DNA of 64,000 bases. It comes from CAZRVH01 sp964624905 (GTDB taxonomy: Bacteria; Patescibacteriota; Gracilibacteria; Peribacterales; Peribacteraceae). The position numbers and the translations under genes are program-made. The notes beneath the pieces are model-generated. The model did not search any database and was not told the DNA's origin. It saw only the letters and a list, made by a program, of their open reading frames with translations. Shown here in pieces: positions 50,900-60,824 of this stretch; positions within the stretch are counted from its first letter, which is position 1; every line of letters starts with the position of its first letter. The stretch spans positions 1-64,000 of the forward strand of contig CAZUYK010000009.1 in assembly GCA_964624905.1 (NCBI GenBank), given 5' to 3'.

Positions 50900-51983
50900 G
50901 CGATCGGTATAAGTCCTCCACCGCCGGAACCATACGCTCCACCGAGTGTTCTTCCGCCCATTTCCTGCATCGAGCCGGATCGATTTTTCCTTCGTCCAGG
51001 ATCTTGTGCAGCCTGTCTGCGATCATCGCCGCGTCACCGATGTCCACCTGGTATCCGCTCACCCCGTCGCCGATCGCCTCCGCCGTCCCGCTTTCGTTGG
51101 GCCCGATAACCGGCGTGCCGAGCGCGTTCGCCTCCAGGAATACCAGACCGAATCCCTCGAAATAATCGGGAAGCGTTTCTGACGGCATCAGGTACGCGTC
51201 CGCGGATCGGTAGAGGCCTGCCAGTGTTTTTTCATCCACGATGCCCGCGAGCGTCACGCGGTCTTCCAATCCCAAAGTGCGGATTGCCTCCCTCACCTTT
51301 GCCACGTAGTCCGCGCCCGACATGCTGCCGACGACGGTGAAATGGAACGGCGTTCGCCATGCGTCGCGATATGCCGCGCATCCGGCCAACGCCTGCAGGA
51401 TTCCCTTGCGTTGTTTCACTCCTCCGACGAGCAGAATCTGTTTCACGTCGTTCTCGGGTCGCTTCCCGTTCCATGCGGGGAGGGTGATGCCGTTGGTCAC
51501 GACGGTCGTCCGCTCCCCGAACGCATGGGCCGCCGCGGGGGATGCATATCGCTCCAGTTCTTCCTCGACCCTGCGCTTCGTGTAGGCGCTCACCGTGATG
51601 AAACGTTCGACTGCTTCGTAATAGGACAGGGCGTATTTCCGCAGTCGTTCATGCATCAGCGGATATACGCCGTACGTTCCGTGCACCGTGAGGACCGTTT
51701 TACGCTTCCATGCCTTGGGTAGGTGCGGCACGAGCATCGCGTATGCTTCGACGGTGATATGGATGATGTCCGGGCGGACCCTGCGCAGGACGAGGCGCAG
51801 CCGCCACGCGTAATACGGCGCCATCCAAGGATGGGAAAGCAGGATGTCCTGCCTCGGAAGGGGTCTGCGCGTGCACGTTTCCACGTCATGGCCCCGCCCC
51901 CGCAACGCCCCGATCAAATCGCGGGCGTACGTGCTCCATCCGCTCTTGCCGCCGGTGTCCTCGCAGAGGATGAGAACCTTCAT
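50880..51983 (-). CDS. GT4 family glycosyltransferase
   Basis: A 367-residue GT-B enzyme: CEDTGGKSGWSTYARDLIGA (acceptor loop), RPDIIHITVEAYAMLVPHL, QILLVGGVKQRKGILQAL, VTLAGIVDEKTLAGLYRSAD and FEGFGLVFLEANALGTPV with the E-x7-E motif. TACAAT ends 6 nt before ATG 51983. Its 3' end is antisense to the last 20 nt of the pyruvyl transferase gene. Confidence 0.89.
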   Translation of the reverse strand: MKVLILCEDTGGKSGWSTYARDLIGALRGRGHDVETCTRRPLPRQDILLSHPWMAPYYAWRLRLVLRRVRPDIIHITVEAYAMLVPHLPKAWKRKTVLTVHGTYGVYPLMHERLRKYALSYYEAVERFITVSAYTKRRVEEELERYASPAAAHAFGERTTVVTNGITLPAWNGKRPENDVKQILLVGGVKQRKGILQALAGCAAYRDAWRTPFHFTVVGSMSGADYVAKVREAIRTLGLEDRVTLAGIVDEKTLAGLYRSADAYLMPSETLPDYFEGFGLVFLEANALGTPVIGPNESGTAEAIGDGVSGYQVDIGDAAMIADRLHKILDEGKIDPARCRKWAEEHSVERMVPAVEDLYRSLTPKKA

Positions 51984-51997
51984 GGAGTCATTGTACC

Positions 51998-52675
51998 TTA
52001 CCGCGTTACCCGTTGGCGCAGGATCATCAGCGCCCCCTTCACGGCGTCGCTAAAGCGGATCTTCTTTCCCTGTTCGATCGTACGGGGGTGGTATGTGACG
52101 GGGATTTCCGTCACCGCCATGCCCTTCTTCAGCACCTTGCAGCAGATCTCCGCCTCCATTTCGAACCCGTTGCTCCGGATATCCAGCGAACGGAACGCCT
52201 CGGTCGGCAGCAGCTTGTAGCAGGTATAGCTGTCCGTCAGCTTCGCGCCGAAGAGGATGTTCAAAATCGCCGTCATCACTTTGTTCCCGAGCAGGAAACG
52301 CTTGTAGATATTGGGGTTGGGCTTCAAAAAGCGGGATCCGAAGACCGCCGAACCGGGCATTTCTTCCGCCTTGCGCAAAAGCAGGGCGATCTCGCCAGGG
52401 TCGTACTCCAGATCCGCGTCCTGGATGACGGTGTAATCGCCGGCCGCGCGGGTGAGCCCCTCGCGGATGGCGGATCCTTTTCCGCCGTTCGGCTTGTCGA
52501 TCACGATGTCTTGCGGGCGTGCGTTGCGCTTCAGGATGTCCAGTGTGGCATCCTTCGATCCGTCGTTCACGTAGACAATCTGCGCGTCCGGGCAGACGGA
52601 CATGAGCGTGCGCATCACCGATTCGATGGTCGCCGCTTCGTTGTACGCCGGTACGAGGATGGATAGCCGCGGCAT
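51998..52675 (-). CDS. GT2 glycosyltransferase, polyprenyl-phosphate sugar synthase-like
   Basis: A 225-residue DPM1-type enzyme: LSILVPAYNEAATIESV, NDGS (37-40), DAD (86-88) in IQDADLEYDPGE, and LTDSYTCYKLLP plus GFEMEAEICCKVLK. It should load a polyprenyl phosphate with a hexose. Its start overlaps the end of the upstream membrane GT-C-like gene by 1 nt (TGA/ATG), so donor synthesis and use are coupled. Confidence 0.88.
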   Translation of the reverse strand: MPRLSILVPAYNEAATIESVMRTLMSVCPDAQIVYVNDGSKDATLDILKRNARPQDIVIDKPNGGKGSAIREGLTRAAGDYTVIQDADLEYDPGEIALLLRKAEEMPGSAVFGSRFLKPNPNIYKRFLLGNKVMTAILNILFGAKLTDSYTCYKLLPTEAFRSLDIRSNGFEMEAEICCKVLKKGMAVTEIPVTYHPRTIEQGKKIRFSDAVKGALMILRQRVTR

Positions 52676-53823
52676 CAGGTGAGGACGTAGGGATGGGTGA
52701 TGAACGCGAGGCCGAAGCCGATCGCCAAGCCCAATACCAAAACCGCGGCCGCGATCGCGCGCGCCGGCATGGTATCACGTTGCGCCGCGTAGAGAAGGAG
52801 CAGCGGATACACAGGCGTGATGACGCGGCCGATGGACGTGATCGAGCCCCAAATGAAGTCCGGCATCGTCGTCATCAGCGCCAGGAACGCCAGCGCCGAA
52901 AGAGGCAGGAATTCCACCGTGCGCCGGGTCCATGCCTCGCGGGCGATCCAGCCGAGAGCGGGCAAGACGAAGGCAATGCACAGCGCGATCGAGGAGAGCG
53001 TGTAGCGGTCGTATCCTTCCCATCCAAGCAGCAGCGGGATCATTGCTTGGAACGGGAGGGCGCGCTTGGCGCCGCTGTCCAAGAAGGGGATATCTGCGAA
53101 GACGATGTAGAGAAGGCCGTGGAAACAGAAGAAGACGATGATCGGGACGAGGGATGCCGCCGCTTCTTTCCATCGGCGTTTGAAAAGCAGGAAAAGCAGG
53201 ACAAGTCCCGCGAACAGCACGTTCACTTCGCGCGTGAGCACGAGCAGGGACAAAAGAAGCGTTCCGACCGCGTCGACTGTTTTCCTGTTGTCCCATCGGA
53301 TCAGGAAGGCGGTGAGAAGCAGGATCGTCAGCGGTTCGCCCAGTGTGAAGTGCAGCCCGATGAGTGCCGCAGGGGAAAGTGCGAGCGCGAGCGCGTAGAG
53401 TGGCTTGCGGGTTTTTCGGAGAACCAGGTAGCCGGCGCCGAAGAGGCATAGCAGGTTGATCAGGAGGAAGGCCGCGGGCAGCGCGGATGTCTGACCGAAG
53501 GCGAGCATGTAAGCCAAGAGTGGAAGAAGAAAACGCTGGTACCCGTAGGACGGCGGTATTTCCAGCCGCAGGAATTTCCATTCCGTTACATCGACCATCT
53601 TGGGGATGTTGCGTGCCACGTGGTAGTACTGCGCCCCGTCGTAGGCCGGCACCGAAAGCACGATAAAATTACCAGGAAGGGGATTTCCCTTCGCAAGCTT
53701 TCCATCCATATGGAAGAACGCGGTGATGTTGCCCTCGTAGGGCAGCGACGTCAGGAATACGATCGTCATCAATGTCGCCACGATCAGCTTGAGAGGCCAG
53801 GATGGCAGCGGCTCATTTTTCAT
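52675..53823 (-). CDS. Multi-pass membrane protein, GT-C-like
   Basis: A 382-residue protein with about 9-10 membrane helices. After the first helix the loop carries SVPAYDGAQYYHVARNI, in which the acidic residue followed by G-x-x-Y-Y resembles GT-C active-site loops. A glutamate-containing FTLGEPLTILLL and a REVN motif lie in later helices. It probably transfers a sugar from the polyprenyl-phosphate made by the coupled GT2. Substrate unknown. The UDP-sugar dehydrogenase gene lies 6 nt upstream. Confidence 0.65.
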   Translation of the reverse strand: MKNEPLPSWPLKLIVATLMTIVFLTSLPYEGNITAFFHMDGKLAKGNPLPGNFIVLSVPAYDGAQYYHVARNIPKMVDVTEWKFLRLEIPPSYGYQRFLLPLLAYMLAFGQTSALPAAFLLINLLCLFGAGYLVLRKTRKPLYALALALSPAALIGLHFTLGEPLTILLLTAFLIRWDNRKTVDAVGTLLLSLLVLTREVNVLFAGLVLLFLLFKRRWKEAAASLVPIIVFFCFHGLLYIVFADIPFLDSGAKRALPFQAMIPLLLGWEGYDRYTLSSIALCIAFVLPALGWIAREAWTRRTVEFLPLSALAFLALMTTMPDFIWGSITSIGRVITPVYPLLLLYAAQRDTMPARAIAAAVLVLGLAIGFGLAFITHPYVLT

Positions 53824-53829
53824 GTTCCT

Positions 53830-55104
53830 TTACAGCGAAAGATACGTCTTTCCTCGTTGCTCCATGACCTGGCGCGGAAGGACACCCTTCAGATCGTAGA
53901 ACACCCCCGTATCCGCGAGCGCGTTTGCGTAGGCTTCCGCGGAAATGTCCAGGTATTCGGCGTGTGGCACCAGGAGGAGTATCGCGTCGTAGGGGGCTTG
54001 GTCCAGACCTCCTGGCGACAGGCTCATGCGGCGAATGCTCTCGGCGGGGTAGAACGGATCATGTACGTCCACGGCGATTCCTTTGGATGCCAAGGAGGAG
54101 ATAACGTCGTGCACCTTGCTGTTGCGCGTGTCGGGAACGTTCTCCTTGAACGTCAGTCCGAGGACCAGCATCTTCGCTTTTTTGGCGGGAACCGATAGTG
54201 CCGCGACCACTTGGTCCGCGACATACGCCCCCATTCCGTCATTGATGGAGCGGCCGGCGTTGATGACGTGCGTATCCATGCCCAACTGCTTCGCTTTCTC
54301 CACCAGGTAGTACGGGTCCACCCCGATGCAGTGCCCTCCCACGAGGCCCGGCTGGAACTTCAAAAAGTTCCATTTCGTTCCCGCTGCCGCCAGCACCTCT
54401 TTCGTCGAGATGCCTATTTTTCCGCAGAGCATCGCGATTTCATTCATATAGGCGATGTTCAGGTCGCGTTGCGCGTTCTCGATCGCCTTGGCCATCTCCG
54501 CTACTTTTATGGAGGATGCGCGGTAGATTCCCGCCTTTACGATGCTTCCGTAGACCTCGGTGAGGATGTCCAGAGTGCGTTCGTCCTGTCCCGCCACGAT
54601 CTTCGTGATTGTCTCCACCGTGTGTTCCTTGTCGCCGGGGTTGATGCGTTCCGGCGAGTAGCCCAGCGTGAAATCCTTTCCGCTCACCAGCCCGGACACG
54701 TTTTCCAGGATGGGTCCGCAGATATCCTCGGTGACGCCGGGATACACCGTCGATTCATAGACAACGATCATGCCTTTGCGCAGCTGTTCGCCCACGATCT
54801 GGGATGCGCTTTCCACCAGCGTAAGGTCGGGCTTATTCTGGCCGTCGACGGGGGTGGGGATGGCAAGGATGACGATGTCCGCTTTTCCGATGATCGACGG
54901 GTCGGTATCGAATGTGATCGACGTACTTTTCAGGGCCGCCTCCGTCAATTCGTTCGTGCGGTCGAATCCGTTTTTCAATTCGTCGATGCGGCGTTCGTTG
55001 ATGTCGAACCCGTAGGTTTCAAATCCGTGCGACGCGAAGGCGTGGGCGAGGGGGAGTCCGACGTATCCGAGGCCGACGATGCACAAAATAGGCTTCTGTT
55101 CCAT
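53830..55104 (-). CDS. UDP-sugar 6-dehydrogenase (WbpA/TviB/WecC group)
   Basis: A 424-residue enzyme of the UDP-glucose/GDP-mannose dehydrogenase family that oxidises a nucleotide sugar to its uronic acid in two NAD steps. It has IVGLGYVGLPLAHAF (10-24), ESTVYPGVTEDICGP, GYSPERINPGDKEHT, the catalytic Cys259 in VGGHCIGVDPYYL and LVLGLTFKENVPDTRNSKV. These features favour UDP-N-acetylhexosamine over UDP-glucose as substrate, but this is not certain. TACACT ends 9 nt before ATG 55104. Confidence 0.9.
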   Translation of the reverse strand: MEQKPILCIVGLGYVGLPLAHAFASHGFETYGFDINERRIDELKNGFDRTNELTEAALKSTSITFDTDPSIIGKADIVILAIPTPVDGQNKPDLTLVESASQIVGEQLRKGMIVVYESTVYPGVTEDICGPILENVSGLVSGKDFTLGYSPERINPGDKEHTVETITKIVAGQDERTLDILTEVYGSIVKAGIYRASSIKVAEMAKAIENAQRDLNIAYMNEIAMLCGKIGISTKEVLAAAGTKWNFLKFQPGLVGGHCIGVDPYYLVEKAKQLGMDTHVINAGRSINDGMGAYVADQVVAALSVPAKKAKMLVLGLTFKENVPDTRNSKVHDVISSLASKGIAVDVHDPFYPAESIRRMSLSPGGLDQAPYDAILLLVPHAEYLDISAEAYANALADTGVFYDLKGVLPRQVMEQRGKTYLSL

Positions 55105-55213
55105 GATGGGCAGAGTGTAACGGAACTGGGCTGTCGTGAGTAGGTCAAGTATTCCTCTGACAGGATTGCTTTTTCCTTGCGTCTACAACGATGCGTTCTG
55201 CTACTCTCACCCC

Positions 55214-56134
55214 ATGCAATTGCATTCTTGGTCCGGCGCGCGCGTGCTGGTCACGGGCGGTACCGGATTCATCGGCAGCTTCGTCGTCGAGCGCCTCCTG
55301 GCCGAAGGTGCCCAGGTGCGCGTACCGTTGCGCGCCCAGAATTTCCGCGCCCTCAGCAGCCGCAGGGGGGAGATCGAATGGATCGAGGGCGACCTGCGCG
55401 ATTCAGAGTACTGCGCCCGCCTCGTAGCGGGGGTGGATTACGTTTTCCACCTCGCTTCCAGCCGCCGCAACACCGAATACCACCTCAAGCGATCCAGTGA
55501 TGTCATGAACGAGAACGTCCGCATGACGTTGGCCCTCATCGAGGCGCTGAAGGAGAATCCTGTCCCTGTTACGTTCTTCAGTTCCGCGAACGTACCTCCC
55601 ACCATGGACACCATCGCCATCGCACAGGCGGAGAAAGTGGATGGCTACGTGCTCGGAAAGACGATCTGCGAGACCTTGTGGTTCGTCGCATCGCACCAGC
55701 GCAATTTCCCGCTCCTCATCGTCCGCCCGGTCGGCGTGTACGGACCGCGCGATACCTTCAAGGAAGATGCCAACCTCATCCCGGCGCTCATGGTGCAGGC
55801 ACGTGACAGTAAGGATTCGCTGAAGGTGCGCGGGGACGGCAGCCGCGAGCGCGCATTCCTCTACGTGGAGGATTTGGTCGAAACGCTTTTCCGTCTCATC
55901 GACGTCGATGCCCGTGGTGTGCAGTACGTGACCTCCGGCGAAGTAGTGACGGTGCAGTCCCTTGCGGAACAGATCCGTGATCTGGTGCACCCCGGCCTGA
56001 AGATCGAATCCGATTCATCCGGGCACATAGCCCAGCGCGCGGTTCCCATGCTTCCGTTGCATGAAGTGCTCACTACCATGGAATGGACGCCCCTGGCACA
56101 GGGACTGAAGGATACCTACGCTTCCTGGAGATGA
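55214..56134 (+). CDS. NAD-dependent epimerase/dehydratase
   Basis: A 306-residue extended SDR: VLVTGGTGFIGSF (11-23), DYVFHLASSRRNTEYH, serine in FFSSANVPP, the YVLGK catalytic pair, RPVGVYGPRDTFKED and RERAFLYVEDLVETLF. The substrate is a nucleotide sugar of unknown kind. TACTCT ends 6 nt before ATG 55214. The stop overlaps the start of the GtrA-family gene. Confidence 0.85.
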   Translation: MQLHSWSGARVLVTGGTGFIGSFVVERLLAEGAQVRVPLRAQNFRALSSRRGEIEWIEGDLRDSEYCARLVAGVDYVFHLASSRRNTEYHLKRSSDVMNENVRMTLALIEALKENPVPVTFFSSANVPPTMDTIAIAQAEKVDGYVLGKTICETLWFVASHQRNFPLLIVRPVGVYGPRDTFKEDANLIPALMVQARDSKDSLKVRGDGSRERAFLYVEDLVETLFRLIDVDARGVQYVTSGEVVTVQSLAEQIRDLVHPGLKIESDSSGHIAQRAVPMLPLHEVLTTMEWTPLAQGLKDTYASWR

Positions 56135-56562
56135 TTACGGTCACTCTCGCTTTTCTCCGGCGTTATCCGCTTCTGAAGAAGATCGTGAAGTTTGCCATCA
56201 CGGGCGGCATCGCAGCGGTCATCGACCTTGGGGGATTGCAGATCATGGTGAGGTACATGGGTGTATCCGAGGAGGTCGCCGTGATTCTTTCGTCGCTTAT
56301 CTCGGTCATTTTCGTGTTCATCTTCAACAAGATCTTTACTTTCCGCGACGGCAGCACCCGATACGCTTCGCAGATCACCAAATTCGCGCTCGTGTACGGC
56401 TTTGCCATCATCCTGAACGGCGCGGTGTCGAACTTCTTCCTGTGGCTCGGCTTCCATTATCTCATCGCCAAAGTCTTCGCGATCGGCATCGGCGCGGTCA
56501 TCAATTTCGTCCTGTCGAACATGTTCGTGTTCCGCCAACACCCCGTCATTCCCATCACGTAA
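56131..56562 (+). CDS. GtrA family membrane protein
   Basis: A 143-residue protein with four helices: KIVKFAITGGIAAVIDLGG, VILSSLISVIFVFIFNKIFTFR (the conserved FNKxFTFR after helix 2), and two more around residues 80-125. GtrA proteins are thought to flip or hand over polyprenyl-phosphate sugars for GT-C enzymes. It is coupled to the SDR by ATGA and is convergent, with an 8-nt overlap, with the GT-C-like gene at 56555. Confidence 0.9.
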   Translation: MITVTLAFLRRYPLLKKIVKFAITGGIAAVIDLGGLQIMVRYMGVSEEVAVILSSLISVIFVFIFNKIFTFRDGSTRYASQITKFALVYGFAIILNGAVSNFFLWLGFHYLIAKVFAIGIGAVINFVLSNMFVFRQHPVIPIT

Positions 56563-58129
56563 CCGCGGGTTTCCTGCAATACACTGCGACATCCGGTCCC
56601 ATGCTTTGCGCTTGGTAGAGCCAAAGGAACGTCGGAATCGTTTCCTGCCAGAGGAACATCGTCTTTCCTGTTCCGCCCGAACGCACGGAGAGACATGGTC
56701 GGAAGATTCTTTCGTCGGGAGTTTTCTGCGTATCCAGAATGACGACGCTTTGCGCGTCGGAGGAGTTCGACAGTGGAAGCAGCGGTCGAGCATCTGGAAG
56801 ATCGTATGCTTGCGCGGCCAGGTAGCGTTCGGTCGCGGTATCCGGAAGGATGCCGATGCTTGCGCGCGTCGGCGTGATGCCGAGCATGTATGAAGGAATG
56901 TCGGTCGCGATGGTTCCGACCGTTTCTGCCAGCACGTATTCCCTTGCCACTTGGTAGGTGTTCGCCGTAATTCCGAGGCGGAACAATTCTCCGTGCGTGA
57001 AGAGCAGCGCCGCCGTCACGACGCCGAGCGGCAAACCCGTACGCGGGAACGAGCGTCCGCCCACGACCGCAAGGAGCGGGAGAAGGACGATAACGTAGCG
57101 ACCCTGCGTATTGAAGTACATTCCGAAACACAGGAGGTATGCCGCGATGTATGCGAAGATCATCAGGAGCGGGACCGACGGTTTCTCCTTTTTCAGGACA
57201 AGCGTTCCGATCGTCATGAGGGCGAAGGCCGTCAGGAGCAGTTCGCCCCCGAAAAGCGTTTGCAAGAAGACGCTCCAGCCATGCCCCGACCAGCGGTTCG
57301 CACTGCCCGTGTCGAAGTGTCCTAGGTCGATCTCCAGTTTGATAGGCTGATGGAGCGGATAGTTCCAGAGGAACGTATATCCCAACGTTGCGGATGCGAA
57401 AACGAATATGGCAATCCAGGACCATAGTTTCCATTCCATCATTCGTCGCCATTCGATCCTTCCCGCGACCGTCACGTAGGCGATCAACGGAAACAGCAGC
57501 GAGAAGAATCCGCTCTGCAGAATGCAGAAGGAGAGTGCGGCAGATCCGAACGCGAGGCATGCGTTACGGGTCGTTTTATGTTCGGCCAATTTCAAGGAAA
57601 GCAGCAGAGTGAGCATCGTCGCTGCTGCGACGGGGATATGGGGGCGGACCGCGCTTGAAAAGGTCAGGAAGAAAACGCTGCTTAAAAGCAGCAGGACGCT
57701 TCCTTGCGAAGGTGTCGAGGGGAAGACGCGTTTGCTTACGGCGTGCGTCAGGACCGTCGTGGCAACCCCGCATGCAAGAATCGCACTACGGCTCAGGAGG
57801 TATAGGTGCCATGCGGACGTTCCGAACAGATAGGCGTCCACTTGGCCCAGGGATTGGATTGTTCCCGCGAGTGTCAGCCCGAGAACCAGGATGACATAGA
57901 GCGGCGCGAGGACCAGCGAGGGAAGGAGGGGGTACTTGCGGACGGTCAGCAGGAAATCGCCGAGCGTTCCATGTTGCATGCTGTCCAGGAGCTGGAACGC
58001 GAAGGTGATCATTTGCGTATCGACTTGCCGATTGCTGTCCAAGCTGTGAAACAAAAATGCGCCCGCCGCACCGGCTGCGGTCACGCAGAGCAGGATGAAC
58101 AGGGGGCGCGACAGGCGAAATGTAGGCAC
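56555..58129 (-). CDS. Multi-pass membrane protein, GT-C-like
   Basis: A 524-residue protein. After helix 1 comes LDSNRQVDTQMITFAFQLLD, followed by about 11 helices and a C-terminal soluble domain (~100 residues, with DERIFRPCLSVRSGGTG). The layout matches ArnT/PMT-type lipid-linked sugar transferases, though the first-loop acidic motif is weak, so the call is cautious. I chose GTG 58129 because TACGCT ends 6 nt before it. The frame is open to 58273 but that part is not hydrophobic and overlaps the promoter of the next gene. Confidence 0.6.
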   Translation of the reverse strand: MPTFRLSRPLFILLCVTAAGAAGAFLFHSLDSNRQVDTQMITFAFQLLDSMQHGTLGDFLLTVRKYPLLPSLVLAPLYVILVLGLTLAGTIQSLGQVDAYLFGTSAWHLYLLSRSAILACGVATTVLTHAVSKRVFPSTPSQGSVLLLLSSVFFLTFSSAVRPHIPVAAATMLTLLLSLKLAEHKTTRNACLAFGSAALSFCILQSGFFSLLFPLIAYVTVAGRIEWRRMMEWKLWSWIAIFVFASATLGYTFLWNYPLHQPIKLEIDLGHFDTGSANRWSGHGWSVFLQTLFGGELLLTAFALMTIGTLVLKKEKPSVPLLMIFAYIAAYLLCFGMYFNTQGRYVIVLLPLLAVVGGRSFPRTGLPLGVVTAALLFTHGELFRLGITANTYQVAREYVLAETVGTIATDIPSYMLGITPTRASIGILPDTATERYLAAQAYDLPDARPLLPLSNSSDAQSVVILDTQKTPDERIFRPCLSVRSGGTGKTMFLWQETIPTFLWLYQAQSMGPDVAVYCRKPAVT

Positions 58130-58220
58130 GTGCGCAGCGTATCGAATCGCACATTCAGTGGCAATTCCGCACGTCTCTTGTTTGTGCTCGGGAAGGGGCG
58201 ACCCTATACTGCTGTCCCTC

Positions 58221-59885
58221 ATGTCGTCGCAGAAAATCGCCATTATCGCCGGAGCGGGTCCCGCAGGTCTCACCGCGGCCTACGAACTCCTGAAAAGGAC
58301 GGACATCAAACCGATCGTCTTCGAGGCGACGGACGCCATCGGAGGCATTGCTCAGACGTTTAATTACAAAGGAAACCGCATCGACATCGGCGGGCACCGG
58401 TTCTTCAGCAAGAGCGACCGCGTGATGCGCTGGTGGTTCAACATCCTGCCTTTGCAGGGGGCGCCCGCGGCGGATACGGCGGAGAAAGCACATGAAATCG
58501 ATTACGCGACGGAGGCGATCATGGAGTATTTGTGTCCGGAGTGCATCGAACCCGGCCTTCCGCACAAGGGCGTGACAGTCACGCGCGCTGCGCCCGATCC
58601 CGAAAAAGAGGATCGCGTGATGCTCCAGCGCCCCCGCCTTTCCCGCATCTACTATAAACGCGCCTTCTTCCCGTATCCCATCGCCATCACGCTCACGGTG
58701 GCCAAAAGGCTGGGTTTGTGGAACACGTTCCTCATCGGCATGAGTTACATCAAGGCGCAGGCATTCCCCATCAAGGATGAAAGCTATCTCGACTCTTTCT
58801 ACATCAACCGTTTCGGCAAGCGCCTCTACGAAACGTTCTTTCGCGATTACACCGAGAAGGTATGGGGCGTTCCCTGCAGCGACATCCGCAGCGACTGGGG
58901 TGCCCAACGCGTGAAGGGATTGTCGCTGCGCAGGGCCGTGTCCCATGCCATCAGGGACCTCCTCTCCAGCGACTTCAAGAAATCCCAGGAGGAACGCGAG
59001 ACAAGTCTTATCACGCGTTTCTATTACCCCAAGTTCGGTCCCGGACAGATGTGGGAGACGGTTGCCGACGAGGTGAAGAAGTGCGGAGGGGAAGTGCGCA
59101 TGAAGCACAAGATTTCCGGGGTCCATATGACGGCCGGCAAAGTGACGTCCGTCACGGTAGAGGATGTGGTTACGGGAAACAGGGAAGATATCACGTGCGA
59201 TCATTTCTTCTCCACCATGCCGGTGAAGCATCTCATGGGCATGATCAGTCCCAGCGTACCGGATACGGTGCGCGAAGTGGCCGACGGGCTCGCATATCGC
59301 GACTTCCTGACGGTCGGAGTCCTACTCAACAAGCTTCACGTGAAGGAGAGGGGTAAACATCCGGCTGCGGATGTTCCCGATAACTGGATCTATATCCAGG
59401 AAGGCGACGTCCGCGTTGGCCGCGTGCAGATATTCAACAACTGGAGCCCGTACATGGTCGACAACTACAGGGACCATGTGTGGATCGGCATGGAGTACTT
59501 CGTAAACGAGGGCGGGGATCTGTGGGTGATGGACGACAAGAAATTGATCGAGTTCGGCATCGCGGAGCTGGAGAAAATCGACTTCATCAGGAAAGAAGAC
59601 GTCGTCGACGCGTGCGTCTTGCGTATGCCCAAGGCCTATCCGGCTTACATCGGTAGTTATGATCAATTGGACACAGTGCGTGATTTCGTCGTCAAAATCC
59701 CGAACCTGCACCTCATCGGGCGCAACGGCATGCACCGCTACAACAACCAGGATCACAGCATGCTCACCGCCATGATGACCGTCGACAATATCGTCGAAGG
59801 AAAGGAAGACAGCTCAAACATCTGGGATGTGAACGTCGAAATGGTGTACCACGAGGGGCACAGCAAAGAGGAGAAGGCGGCCTGA
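58221..59885 (+). CDS. FAD-dependent oxidoreductase, amine-oxidase/UDP-galactopyranose-mutase-like
   Basis: A 554-residue flavoprotein. The dinucleotide fold is IAIIAGAGPAGLTAAYELL (6-24), then VFEATDAIGGIAQTF and DIGGHRFFSKSDRVMRWW. A C-terminal GRNGMHRYNNQDHSMLTAM segment closes the FAD site. Such proteins are frequent in exopolysaccharide loci and are often annotated as protoporphyrinogen-oxidase-like; activity on a sugar precursor is plausible but unproven. TATACT (58205-58210) ends 10 nt before the ATG. Confidence 0.82.
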   Translation: MSSQKIAIIAGAGPAGLTAAYELLKRTDIKPIVFEATDAIGGIAQTFNYKGNRIDIGGHRFFSKSDRVMRWWFNILPLQGAPAADTAEKAHEIDYATEAIMEYLCPECIEPGLPHKGVTVTRAAPDPEKEDRVMLQRPRLSRIYYKRAFFPYPIAITLTVAKRLGLWNTFLIGMSYIKAQAFPIKDESYLDSFYINRFGKRLYETFFRDYTEKVWGVPCSDIRSDWGAQRVKGLSLRRAVSHAIRDLLSSDFKKSQEERETSLITRFYYPKFGPGQMWETVADEVKKCGGEVRMKHKISGVHMTAGKVTSVTVEDVVTGNREDITCDHFFSTMPVKHLMGMISPSVPDTVREVADGLAYRDFLTVGVLLNKLHVKERGKHPAADVPDNWIYIQEGDVRVGRVQIFNNWSPYMVDNYRDHVWIGMEYFVNEGGDLWVMDDKKLIEFGIAELEKIDFIRKEDVVDACVLRMPKAYPAYIGSYDQLDTVRDFVVKIPNLHLIGRNGMHRYNNQDHSMLTAMMTVDNIVEGKEDSSNIWDVNVEMVYHEGHSKEEKAA

Positions 59886-59891
59886 TCGTGA

Positions 59892-60800
59892 TCAGGTATT
59901 CGCTTTGTACCACTCCACGGCCTTGGTTACACCTTCTTTGAACGGCGTCTTCGGGTCATAGCCGAAGGCCTTCCTGGCCCTGTCGATGTTCGCGATGTAG
60001 CGCGAAATCTCACCCGTGCGCATCTGCGTCACGGTGACTTCGCCGGTGGCGCCCAGAAGTTCTTTCATAAGATCCGCGAGAGCGGTGATGGTCGAGCCTT
60101 CGCCGTAGGCCAGGTTGTAGGTGTTGTTCTTCGCCTTGTCGAAATTCAGGAGTGCTTTCACGATGCCGTCGATCGCGTCGTCGATGTAGGTGAAATCCAG
60201 GCACTTCTCTCCGAACACCGTCATCGGTTCGTTGTTCCTGCATTTGCGGAAGAAGAGCGGCACCACGCGGTCGGATTCGTCGTACATGCCGTACACGTTG
60301 CTGAAGCGGATGATGACGTGGTCCACGCCGTAGCAGCGCGTATAACTCTCCACGAACGCTTCGCCCGCGATCTTGCTGGCGGTGTAGGGGCTGGCGCAGT
60401 TCTCCATGCGCGCCATGTCTTCGGTGTAGCTGTCCTGCGCGGGGATGTTGCCGTAGGTCTCGCGGGAGGAGGCGAAGAAGAACTTCTTGATGCCGTTCTT
60501 GCGGCAGAACTCCAGCATGTTGTACGTATCCTTCACGTTATCCAATGCGCGGTCCGGGTCGATCACCAGGTCGTGCACGCGGGCGTTGGCCGCCAGATGG
60601 ATAACGGCCTCCACGTCCGTCGGCAGTTTTTTCATCGCTTCCGGGTCGCGCAAATCCGCATCAATCGTCACGGCTTGCACGCTCGGCTGCCACTTGTTCG
60701 CAACCCAGTCCGCCCCAACAACATCATGACCGTCGGCCAAGAGGCGTTCGCAGAGACGGGTGCCGATGGTGCCGGAGGAACCGGTGACGAGGATTTTCAT
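59892..60800 (-). CDS. NAD-dependent epimerase (UDP-glucose 4-epimerase-like)
   Basis: A 302-residue extended SDR: KILVTGSSGTIGTRL (2-16), AVIHLAANARVHDLV, serine and threonine in FFASSRETYGN, the YTASK catalytic pair, RFSNVYGMYDESDRVVP and KCLDFTYIDDAIDGIV. It should interconvert a UDP-hexose. TACCAT (60814-60809 on the minus strand) ends 8 nt before the ATG and overlaps the -10 of the divergent GT2 gene. It is convergent with the flavoprotein gene, 6 nt apart. Confidence 0.87.
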   Translation of the reverse strand: MKILVTGSSGTIGTRLCERLLADGHDVVGADWVANKWQPSVQAVTIDADLRDPEAMKKLPTDVEAVIHLAANARVHDLVIDPDRALDNVKDTYNMLEFCRKNGIKKFFFASSRETYGNIPAQDSYTEDMARMENCASPYTASKIAGEAFVESYTRCYGVDHVIIRFSNVYGMYDESDRVVPLFFRKCRNNEPMTVFGEKCLDFTYIDDAIDGIVKALLNFDKAKNNTYNLAYGEGSTITALADLMKELLGATGEVTVTQMRTGEISRYIANIDRARKAFGYDPKTPFKEGVTKAVEWYKANT

Positions 60801-60824
60801 GGAGAGGTATGGTAGTGTGTAAAC